A DNA stretch of 24,494 nucleotides from JAUXFK01 sp034189035 (GTDB taxonomy: Bacteria > Desulfobacterota > UBA8473): contig JAXHVA010000065.1 of assembly GCA_034189035.1 (NCBI GenBank), forward strand, positions 1-24,494, given 5' to 3'. Made by a program: the position numbers and the translations under genes. Each line of letters opens with the position of its first letter. Position 1 is the first letter of the stretch. Of the stretch, positions 15,467 through 22,919 are shown piece after piece. The notes beneath the pieces are model-generated. The model was not told the DNA's origin. It saw only the letters and a program-made list of their open reading frames with translations, and searched no databases.

Positions 15467-15643
15467 CTATCTTTCTTTACGATAGATGTCTGGATTTATA
15501 TTGCTTGGATTATCCGGCCCGCCACAATCAGGCGTGTAACATGTTGCATCCACAAAGGCACAACCCTCTTTGCAAGAGGGGCAATTCTCAGGCGGAGTCT
15601 CAGAATCAAGGGAATACCCGCAATTACTGCATTTCCATTTCAT
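15467..15643 (-). CDS. Rubredoxin-like miniprotein with extra Cys motif
   Basis: A 58-residue protein. The first half is rubredoxin-like without the usual long loop (C5-S-N-C8-GY, PPENC21-P-S-C24), as in the rubredoxin domains of rubrerythrins. The second half adds C28, C35 and C40 in GCAFVDATCYTPDCGG and then a Pro/Asn-rich tail. AGGAGG lies 6 nt before the ATG. It is immediately downstream of the CoA-disulfide reductase (37 nt), so electron transfer to or from that enzyme is plausible but not shown. The extra three cysteines could bind a second metal or form persulfides. Confidence 0.8.
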   Translation of the reverse strand: MKWKCSNCGYSLDSETPPENCPSCKEGCAFVDATCYTPDCGGPDNPSNINPDIYRKER

Positions 15644-15679
15644 TTTTTCCTCCTTTTTTATGGGATTAACATATACACA

Positions 15680-17362
15680 TTACTCACTATTTGAAAGAAG
15701 CTGTTCAAAAGCCATATACGTCTTCTTACCACCCGATAGATTGCGCACTTTAAAACCATTCAAATGCAGTATGCGAGTAGCATAATAAGACCTCTGCCCA
15801 ATAGCACAATAAATAAAAATCTCCTGGTCACGGGGAAGTTCATCTATTCTCTGGCGGAGTTCACTGAGAGGGATATTTATCGCATCTTGAACAGCCCCAT
15901 CTTCAAACTCATCCGGATCACGCACATCGATTATTATTGCATTTGAATCTCTTATATCCTCCCAATGTGCGATTGGTGCATCACCTCGTAACGTATTCGC
16001 TGCAACCATCCCGGCAAAGTTGACTGGATCCTTCGCAGAACCAAACTGGGGAGAATAGCACAATTCGACATCTTCCAGATCAAAAACAGTTGATCTCATT
16101 TGAATTGCCATAGAGATGATATCGATCCGTTTTTCTACACCCTCTTTACCCACAGCCTGCGCACCTAGAATCGTTCCGTCATCCGGAGAAAAAATGAGCT
16201 TCATCGCAATCGCTTCAGCTTTTGGATAATATCCGGCATGATTGTTTGGATGAAGATATACTTTCTCGTAGTTTAGGTTCTCTCCTGTAGTCTTGATACG
16301 CTTTATGTTCTTTTCGCTCACACCCGTTGATGCAACAGTCATATCGAAAATACCGCAGACTGCAGTACCCTGAATACCACGAAACCTTGAATCACGTCCA
16401 AGGATAACATCCGCTGCGATTCGTCCCTGCCTATTGGCAGGACCGGCAAGGGGAATAAGACTCATTTCACTTGTTACAAAATCCTGACTTTCTACAGCAT
16501 CACCAACTGCCCAGATTTTCTCATCACTGGTATGCATTTGATCATCGACATATATACCTCCACGGGCTCCAATCTCAAGGCCGGTCTGTTTTGCAAGAGT
16601 AATATCCGGTCGAACACCTAATGCAAGAAGAACCATATCCGTAACAATGGTCTTATTTGATTCAAGTTCAACGGATATTCCTCCTTTCGTACCCTGTTTG
16701 AATCCAGTTACTTGCTGATTTAAGCAAAGGGATACTCCACAACTCTTTATATGATCATAGATATGCGCTGCCATTTCAGGATCAAGGGCAGGCATTACCT
16801 GCTGCAGCATTTCAACGATCGTTACTGAAATGCCTCTTTTTACAAGATTCTCAGCCATCTCCAGTCCAATAAAACCTCCCCCAACGATCAGTGCTGTATT
16901 CACACGATTTTTAACTATCCACTCTCTAATGCGGCGGCTGTCCGGAACAGTTCGAAGGGTAAAAATACCTGGGAAATCTATACCCGAAAGGGGGGGGGTA
17001 ATCGGATTTGCCCCTGGTGAGAGTACAAGGGCATCATAGGGCTCGCGATACAGTGTATTGGTCTTGAGATCCTTTATTTCAACCTCGCTTTTGTCTCGAT
17101 CAATCAATACAACTTCATTTTCAACTCGGACATCTATATTAAACCGTTTTTGGAACAATTCCGGTGTTGCAAGAAAGAGTTCTTTCTCTTCTTGTATCAC
17201 ATCTCCCACATAGTACGGCAGGCCACAGTTTGCAAACGAGACATACGGTCCTCTTTCAAAAAGGATAATCTCAATATCTTCTGAAAGCCTCCGGGCACGT
17301 GCGCCACAAGACGCACCCCCTGCTACCCCACCGACAATAAGCATCCTTTTTATTCCTGTCAT
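15680..17362 (-). CDS. CoA-disulfide reductase / NADH persulfide reductase with rhodanese domain
   Basis: A 560-residue flavoprotein. It has an FAD site (LIVGGVAGGASCGAR), the single redox cysteine C46 in SFANCGLPYYVGD, an NAD site (ALIVGGGFIGLEMAENL) and AVGDAVE, followed by a C-terminal rhodanese domain (IIIDVRDPDEF, then C519 in YCAIGQRS). This layout is that of the CoADR-rhodanese proteins, including the NADH-dependent persulfide reductase Npsr. They reduce CoA-disulfide or sulfane sulfur. Nine consecutive C on the coding strand (16998-16990) encode Thr-Pro-Pro-Leu and could slip. The start has GGAGG 6 nt upstream. Confidence 0.9.
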   Translation of the reverse strand: MTGIKRMLIVGGVAGGASCGARARRLSEDIEIILFERGPYVSFANCGLPYYVGDVIQEEKELFLATPELFQKRFNIDVRVENEVVLIDRDKSEVEIKDLKTNTLYREPYDALVLSPGANPITPPLSGIDFPGIFTLRTVPDSRRIREWIVKNRVNTALIVGGGFIGLEMAENLVKRGISVTIVEMLQQVMPALDPEMAAHIYDHIKSCGVSLCLNQQVTGFKQGTKGGISVELESNKTIVTDMVLLALGVRPDITLAKQTGLEIGARGGIYVDDQMHTSDEKIWAVGDAVESQDFVTSEMSLIPLAGPANRQGRIAADVILGRDSRFRGIQGTAVCGIFDMTVASTGVSEKNIKRIKTTGENLNYEKVYLHPNNHAGYYPKAEAIAMKLIFSPDDGTILGAQAVGKEGVEKRIDIISMAIQMRSTVFDLEDVELCYSPQFGSAKDPVNFAGMVAANTLRGDAPIAHWEDIRDSNAIIIDVRDPDEFEDGAVQDAINIPLSELRQRIDELPRDQEIFIYCAIGQRSYYATRILHLNGFKVRNLSGGKKTYMAFEQLLSNSE

Positions 17363-17459
17363 TCATATCCTCCACAAATACACACAATTACCCGTATCTT
17401 TGCATATTACTTGTATAATGAAATTGAGAACTATCTGCAAGCTTGAACCAGGCTCAACT

Positions 17460-17741
17460 CTATTCTTCCATCTCCCCAAAGATATCCCATGAACATTCTT
17501 CTGGTTTAATCACATCAACCTCTACAATCTCTTTACAGGGAAGATCACTATCTTCAAGTATTTTTTCCAGGCTATTTTTATCAGTGGCCTCCCATTCGCA
17601 GAATATGCACCCTTCCTTTAAGTTGAAATATGCCCTTTTCCAGTTTGCCCTTCTCTCCTTCGCACAGATTTTACATGCCATGTTTATGTGGTTTGAAACA
17701 AGTTCGGGGTCTTTTCTATGTACAATCATGTATCTTCGCAT
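17460..17741 (-). CDS. DUF4242-like small protein
   Basis: A 93-residue protein with the pattern of DUF4242-type dimeric alpha/beta-barrel proteins (YMIVHRKDPELV near the start, CIFCEWEATDKNSLEKILED in the middle, then IVEVDVIKPE). One member of this family binds nickel. This copy has six cysteines, including C-K-I-C and C-I-F-C, more than is common in the family, which would suit a metal- or redox-linked role. AAGGAG lies 8 nt before the ATG. The acetyl-CoA synthetase stop is only 17 nt upstream, so they are co-transcribed. Confidence 0.65.
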   Translation of the reverse strand: MRRYMIVHRKDPELVSNHINMACKICAKERRANWKRAYFNLKEGCIFCEWEATDKNSLEKILEDSDLPCKEIVEVDVIKPEECSWDIFGEMEE

Positions 17742-17758
17742 CTTGGTTGCTCCTTTTC

Positions 17759-19474
17759 CTAATCTTCCATTGTAGATAGATCACCTGTAGGCAAACCCAG
17801 TTCCCATGCCTTTAATACCCTTCTCATAATCTTTCCGCTCCTGGTTTTTGGAAGCGTCTTTTTAAATTCAATCTCTCGTGGGGCAACATGTGCAGCCAGT
17901 TCCTTCTTTACATGTAAAGCGATTTCTTCCTTCAATTCCTCAGAGGGTTCAAACCCGGATCGTAAGGACACGAATGCCTTTATGATCTCCCCCCTTATGG
18001 GATCTGGTTTGCCGATTACGCCTGCTTCAGCAACAGCAGGATGCTCCAAGAGTTTACTCTCTACCTCAAAAGGGCCTACCCTTTCTCCGGAAGTCTTGAT
18101 TACATCATCTACTCTCCCCTGAAACCAAAAATATCCATCATCATCCTCGTAAGCGGAATCTCCAGACATATACCAGCCGTTGAAAGGAAAGTAACTCTTG
18201 TATTTCTTTTCATTTTTCCATATCCCTTTCATCATGGAAGGCCAACCCTTCTTAATTGCCAGGTTTCCAATCTTATTGAGAGGAAGCTTATTACCCTTAT
18301 CATCAAGAATAGCAGCCTTAACACCGGGGAATGGCTTGCCCATGGATCCTGGTTTTATAGATAAAGTGGGATAGTTGGCAATAAGCTGCATCCCGGTTTC
18401 CGTCATCCACCAGTTATCATGAATCGGTTGGCCAAAGACCTTAATGGCCCAGCGGATAACCTCTGGATTCAAGGGTTCTCCTACGCTATAGATCAACCTT
18501 AGGCTTCTCAGATCATATTTACTTACGATTTCATCTCCGGCTGACATCATCAGTCGAAATGCAGTCGGTGCACTATACCACACGGTTACTTTATACTTCT
18601 CAATCGTCGAATACCAGCTGTCAACACCAAAACGTCCACCTCTGATCAAGCTCGACATACCATTTAACCAGGGACCATAGATTCCGTAAGAAGTGCCTGT
18701 AACCCAACCTGGATCAGCAGTACACCAGTATATATCTTCTTCTTTTAAGTCAAGAACCCACTTGGCTGTCTGATAATGACCGATCATTGCATTTTGGACA
18801 TGTAACACCCCTTTTGGCTTTCCGGTAGATCCTGAAGTATAATGGAGTATGAGTGGGTCAAAACGGGTAAGCCATTCTATTTCAAAGTGCTCCGAAGCCC
18901 TTGCCATTTCTTCATGGTAGCTGACCTCCCATTCCTCCAGTTTTTCAGAAGCCCCCACCAGGATTATGTGTTTTAAATATGGTAAATCTTCTCGTTTAAT
19001 CCTTCCTTTCATCATTGGTGTGGTAATCACGGCTATTGCTTCACTATCTTTCAACCTATCTCGGACAGCTTCCTCCATAAAGGCTTCAAAGAGTGGTCCT
19101 ACCACTGCCCCTATCTTTGCGATCCCTAAGAAAGCAATATAAAGTTCAGGGCTTCTGGGCATAAAGACAAAGACCCTGTCCCCTTTTTGGATCCCCAAAC
19201 TCTTTAAGACATTGGCAAACTTATTCGATAGAAACATCAATTCCTGAAATGTATACTTCTCTTCTCGAAAATCATCTATATAGTAAAGTGCCATCTTGTT
19301 TTTCCGCCAGCTCTCCACGTGTTTGTCAATCGCTTCATAGGCCATATTTACTTTGCCAGTGGTATGCCAGGAAAAATCTTTCTCAACATCTTCCCAGCGG
19401 AAACTTTTATAAACTTCATCATAATTTCTTAAGTTTGCATCAGAAGATCTGGGACTTAAAATCTCAGCATTCAA
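17759..19474 (-). CDS. acsA: Acetyl-CoA synthetase (AMP-forming)
   Basis: A 571-residue acyl-adenylating enzyme that makes acetyl-CoA from acetate, ATP and CoA. Its length fits the Bacillus AcsA type rather than the longer Acs type. Motifs are YTSGSTGKPKG (P-loop), WWMTETG, GWYMSGDSAYEDDDGYFWF, the hinge region GRVDDVIKTSGERVGP, and the catalytic lysine in PKTRSGKIMRR, which is also the usual acetylation site. The start is TTG with AGGAGG 8 nt upstream; no in-frame ATG fits better. It is the first large gene of the minus-strand block. Confidence 0.92.
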   Translation of the reverse strand: MNAEILSPRSSDANLRNYDEVYKSFRWEDVEKDFSWHTTGKVNMAYEAIDKHVESWRKNKMALYYIDDFREEKYTFQELMFLSNKFANVLKSLGIQKGDRVFVFMPRSPELYIAFLGIAKIGAVVGPLFEAFMEEAVRDRLKDSEAIAVITTPMMKGRIKREDLPYLKHIILVGASEKLEEWEVSYHEEMARASEHFEIEWLTRFDPLILHYTSGSTGKPKGVLHVQNAMIGHYQTAKWVLDLKEEDIYWCTADPGWVTGTSYGIYGPWLNGMSSLIRGGRFGVDSWYSTIEKYKVTVWYSAPTAFRLMMSAGDEIVSKYDLRSLRLIYSVGEPLNPEVIRWAIKVFGQPIHDNWWMTETGMQLIANYPTLSIKPGSMGKPFPGVKAAILDDKGNKLPLNKIGNLAIKKGWPSMMKGIWKNEKKYKSYFPFNGWYMSGDSAYEDDDGYFWFQGRVDDVIKTSGERVGPFEVESKLLEHPAVAEAGVIGKPDPIRGEIIKAFVSLRSGFEPSEELKEEIALHVKKELAAHVAPREIEFKKTLPKTRSGKIMRRVLKAWELGLPTGDLSTMED

Positions 19475-19573
19475 TCCTAGCGCCTCCTCTCATTTTTTTG
19501 ATTTTTCTCTTGCTTATGCTATTATCTTTCTTGCGGAATTGTCGTATTCTAAGTAAAGCCTTTCCTTACGGTA

Positions 19574-19774
19574 TCAATTCCATAATCCCTTTCTTTTATG
19601 GATATTTTTCTCTGCTTCTGCAAGCCTTTTAATGCTATATGCAGAATCACGTATAACAGCATAAAGTACACCGCAGCTTTCATCTTCCCTTGCTGCATCT
19701 CCCTCATCTGCAAGGTCAAGCATGCTCTGAGCCAGTTCAATACTATTTTTAATGCTTTTATTATATAACTTCAT
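19574..19774 (-). CDS. Small helical hypothetical protein
   Basis: A 66-residue, almost fully helical protein with the block ADEGDAAREDESCGVLYAVI followed by RDSAYSIKRLAE, a charged stretch with a lone Cys that looks conserved rather than random. Another frame (19549-19740) is open over the same DNA but has low-complexity hydrophobic content and no family look. The ribosome binding site is modest (TGGGAT). It lies 99 nt upstream of acsA on the same strand. Function is unknown. Confidence 0.55.
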   Translation of the reverse strand: MKLYNKSIKNSIELAQSMLDLADEGDAAREDESCGVLYAVIRDSAYSIKRLAEAEKNIHKRKGLWN

Positions 19775-20329
19775 AATCTATCCCATTTCAATACATATTT
19801 CTATTATAATTAAAGCTGTTGAGTATACTCTTCCCTAAGCAATTCAATCTTCATCACACTCTTACCTTTAACTTTGAGTAGTTCTGTTTCAAGAAACATA
19901 CCAAGATCGAAGTAAGCCAATATGTCTTAAATATCTCTTTTAATATCAAGATATTACATAATATGTATATGTAAAAAAACAGGTTTTATAAATCAACAAA
20001 AAAAGACAGTTTTGACCACGTTTTATTCAGGAATCGTGGACAAATAGTAAAAGAAAGGATAAAGAAAGAGATTTTTTGTCTTGTTTCTAACTTGAGACAA
20101 TATTGCCTCTTGAGACGTTATTTGTGATTCACCATTTGATGATAAACGGAAGGGTGAAGGCAAAGTGCCAACACAGAGATCACGTCTAACTTTTGTACCA
20201 TTCTATCTCACTGAATATTATAATTATCAATTGGTCCTGTCAAGCTGTTTTTAAAAGAAAATCCCCCCCCTTTTCATCGTGTAAATGCAATGATTTGTTA
20301 TAGAACAAAATGAGAATATTCTTGCTAAT
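19775..20329. other. Gap with a possible mini-ORF and poly-C tract
   Basis: No standard gene. On the minus strand 19920-19810 encodes a 36-codon frame (TTG start) whose translation (AYFDLGMFLETELLKVKGKS and onward to TQQL) looks protein-like, but it has no clear ribosome binding site and may be the tail of a lost gene. A run of eight C lies at 20263-20270. A promoter candidate is listed separately. Confidence 0.4.
20215..20243 (-). promoter_or_regulatory. Candidate sigma-70-type promoter, minus strand
   Basis: The minus strand reads TTGACA (20243-20238) followed by TAATAT at 17 nt (20220-20215) or TATAAT at 15 nt. It would drive the small helical gene and acsA, leaving a long leader of about 430 nt. 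Confidence 0.35.
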
Positions 20330-21463
20330 TCACCTCATTTCACGGATCATGGTTTGAATGGATGCTGCCTGGGACTCGATACTTTCAGTAAGCTTGAATT
20401 GTCCAAGTGCTCGTACAAGGTTCTGTTCAAAATGTATTGTCTTAAAATAGATATTGCCCTCTAAATAATCCGTAAAATACCTCAGACCAAGTTCGAATGA
20501 AATGAGGCGGATTGCATCGTATAGATAGTCATAGTCATTTTTTGTAAGGAATTCACTCATCATAGATAGATACCCTTCTAAAATTGCCTGGCAAAGGTCT
20601 ACTTCAAAATGAACTGACTCCCAATCCTCGGTTTCTTCATGTAAAGTATTGCATCCAGAACGCAGACAGTCTCCAATATCATAATGAACCAAGCCGGGGT
20701 TGACAGTATCGAGATCAACAATACTGACTGCCTTTCCGGTAGCCTTATCCATCATGATGTTATTAACCTTTGGGTCTCCATGAATTATACGAGGATGCAG
20801 CCTGCCTTCAACTTTGGCATCCTCAAGAACTTTCGCCCAGGCACTTCGCTTACTCACAAATTCTAAACAGTACCTTTCTTCAGGAGACCTACATGGACCG
20901 TATTTCGCCAAAACCTCATTATAGTGTTTTAAATAGCGGGGCGTATTATGGAATCCTTTAAGTGTATCTGCCAGTCTTTCTGGCGGCAAGTCTTTAAGGA
21001 GTATGTGGAAAATGCCGAGAGCATAACCGATTTCACTCGCCTGTCCAATACTTTTTATTACTTCAAAAGACTGAGAATTTTCAATAAAGCTTATCGCTCG
21101 CCAAAACGATCCATCTGAATCAATAAAATGGTCCTTTTCGTCTTGGGTCAATAGCACTAAGGGCACCTTCCAGTGGCAACCTTTTCTTAAATGTGAATTA
21201 TGGAGAACCTGGCAAATATGTTCAGTAATAATGCGCATATTCAACATCACAAGTTGTGGATGAGGAAAGACGTGCGTGTTGATGCATTGCAGGATAAACT
21301 GTTTTTTCTTTTTAGATTTATTGGTTACAAGAAAGGTGTTATGTACCTTTCCATTCCCATATTCTCGTATATCTACGATCTTTCCAGTTTGCTTAAACTG
21401 CTTTGAAACGAAAAAAACATTATCTAAGGTTTTCCCTCTCTTGCCCAAAGGAAAATCCCCCAC
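20330..21463 (-). CDS. APH-family phosphotransferase (sugar-kinase-like)
   Basis: A 377-residue protein-kinase-like phosphotransferase. It has an N-terminal lobe (KIVDIREYGNGKVHNTFLV, FILQCINTHVF), the catalytic loop HGDPKVNNIM and the metal-binding DLDTV. HYDIGDCLRSGCN and the ISFELGLRYFTDYLEG block resemble bacterial proteins related to N-acetylhexosamine 1-kinase rather than antibiotic kinases. The likely substrate is a sugar, but this is not proven. The start is uncertain: the frame begins at a GTG (21463) without a ribosome binding site, inside a G/C-rich segment that looks repetitive, and the first ~13 residues (GDFPLGKRGKT) are not typical of the family. Codons near DNVFF would be a more natural beginning, but none is a standard start. 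Confidence 0.75.
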   Translation of the reverse strand: MGDFPLGKRGKTLDNVFFVSKQFKQTGKIVDIREYGNGKVHNTFLVTNKSKKKKQFILQCINTHVFPHPQLVMLNMRIITEHICQVLHNSHLRKGCHWKVPLVLLTQDEKDHFIDSDGSFWRAISFIENSQSFEVIKSIGQASEIGYALGIFHILLKDLPPERLADTLKGFHNTPRYLKHYNEVLAKYGPCRSPEERYCLEFVSKRSAWAKVLEDAKVEGRLHPRIIHGDPKVNNIMMDKATGKAVSIVDLDTVNPGLVHYDIGDCLRSGCNTLHEETEDWESVHFEVDLCQAILEGYLSMMSEFLTKNDYDYLYDAIRLISFELGLRYFTDYLEGNIYFKTIHFEQNLVRALGQFKLTESIESQAASIQTMIREMR

Positions 21464-21704
21464 TTATGATTCGGCCCCTCCCTTGCGTCCTTTCCTCCCA
21501 AAGCTTTATTTCTGGATGGGGACTAGATAATATTAACAACCTTAATTATATTGATATCACAACTTCTTACAAAGGTCAAATACGCTCCTCTTCCCTTCGT
21601 GTCCCAAAGGCATCTGTGTAGATTTGAATGCGTTTCATTATGTACAAAAGATTAAAAACAAACAGATATCTTAAGATTCGTTGAGCAATATTTTATACTA
21701 TTCA

Positions 21705-21734
21705 TTGACAAAAATCCAAGTATCATGTTATAGT
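21705..21734 (+). promoter_or_regulatory. Sigma-70-type promoter of the secreted protein
   Basis: A consensus TTGACA (21705-21710) and TATAGT (21729-21734) are separated by 18 nt, about 80 nt upstream of the start codon at 21813. Transcription would begin near 21741. Confidence 0.6.
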
Positions 21735-21812
21735 AATAGCATTATACTGGATTAAGTGGGGGCACTTTCTAGTTCGGAAGTTCGAGTTACAATTGAAAGG
21801 AGAATAGTGGTA

Positions 21813-22220
21813 ATGAAAAGGTTCAAACTGGGCGAAATCGCATTAACAACAATCGGAGCAGTATTTCTCTTGGCAGGGATTGCATTTGCACAAGATTATC
21901 AATTCGGCACAAATACGGACGCTAACTTAGTCAATAATTGCTGGGCAGACTTTGTCTTTGACGACAATTACAAACTGCCAACTCTTGAAGAAGTGGAGTC
22001 CTATATAAAAGTAAATAAACACCTTCCAGGTTTGCCTCCTGAAAAGAAGATCAGGGAAGAGGGAATGGATGTCTCTGATATACTAACCAGACAGATGCAA
22101 AAAATAGAGGAACTGACATTATACCTTATAGAGCTCAACAAAGAGAATGAAGCGCTGAAATCACGTATTACCGTTATCGAAAGGGCAGCTAAAACGTGGA
22201 GAAAGTATGGTGGTAAGTAA
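21813..22220 (+). CDS. Small secreted protein with S74/tail-fibre-like end module
   Basis: A 135-residue exported protein. Residues 1-26 are a signal peptide (MKRFKLGEIA, hydrophobic core, cleavage after AFA). The mature part is a short lead (QDYQFGTNTDANLVNNC), then WADFVFDDNYKLPTLEEVES, NKHLPGLPPEKKI, MDVSDILTRQMQKIEELTLY and a C-terminal coiled coil. This module normally closes large repeat-bearing surface or tail-fibre-like proteins of Bacteroidetes and others; here it stands almost alone. AAAGGAG lies 10 nt before the ATG; the longer frame from 21756 lacks a ribosome binding site and would bury the signal peptide. GTGGGGGCA (21755-21763) and its inverse TGCCCCCAC (22288-22296) flank the gene. 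Confidence 0.75.
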   Translation: MKRFKLGEIALTTIGAVFLLAGIAFAQDYQFGTNTDANLVNNCWADFVFDDNYKLPTLEEVESYIKVNKHLPGLPPEKKIREEGMDVSDILTRQMQKIEELTLYLIELNKENEALKSRITVIERAAKTWRKYGGK

Positions 22221-22919
22221 GTCTGTATGCATAAGCAAATGAAATTTATCCAAAATATATTCAGATCAATATCGAATAAGACAGAGTTGCCCCCACATTG
22301 TCCCATACCTTATAAATGAGTGTTTGAGAAAAAAATATATTGGTAGGCTTAGTCAAAACACACCATCTGTCCATCTTCTCATTTACAACAAGGGGATTCC
22401 ATCTTTACCTTTTTAAAAAACAGATTTTCATCAAACCAAACTCACTCACCTCAACAGTGTCCATCCTGAAATGAGCATAATTCATTCATGGTATAATCTT
22501 ATTAACTGACCTTAAAAATCGAACACCTTAAAGGAGAGTGTAACTACATTCGTAATAAAAATAACCGGTTGGCGTATTAAGATATGACGAATATACTTGC
22601 AATTGCACAGAAGTTGAATATACTATAAAAATGTCTAATGCTAATATACCGTTCTTTTTCTCCGATAAATTCATAATAGAAGAGTTACTCCTTACCATAT
22701 AGATACGATCCTTAAAGAAAGATACAATGTCTATCCTGAAATGAAAATTTTGTCCAAGGTTAAGCGATGAAAAGATTTTAAGCGAAGGAGTATATGGAGA
22801 TGTAGGGGCACAGTGCAATGTGCCTGTATATCTGAAGCTGATGTAGAGATTAGGCAAAATGGCCATATACGGATAGACACCAGATAGAACTTCAATATTT
22901 GAAATCTGAAGGAGAGGTA
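22221..22919. other. Long gap upstream of UDP-glucose dehydrogenase
   Basis: About 700 nt without a supported gene. A short phrase recurs: GTCCATCCTGAAATGA (about 22459) and GTCTATCCTGAAATGA (about 22731). The open frames on the minus strand here have no ribosome binding sites and no recognisable content. The promoter and leader of the dehydrogenase must lie here. Confidence 0.5.

Noticed and set aside
19549..19740. 63-residue frame overlapping the small helical gene
   Set aside because: Only one of the two frames can be main; the 66-residue frame has the more protein-like, conserved-looking pattern.
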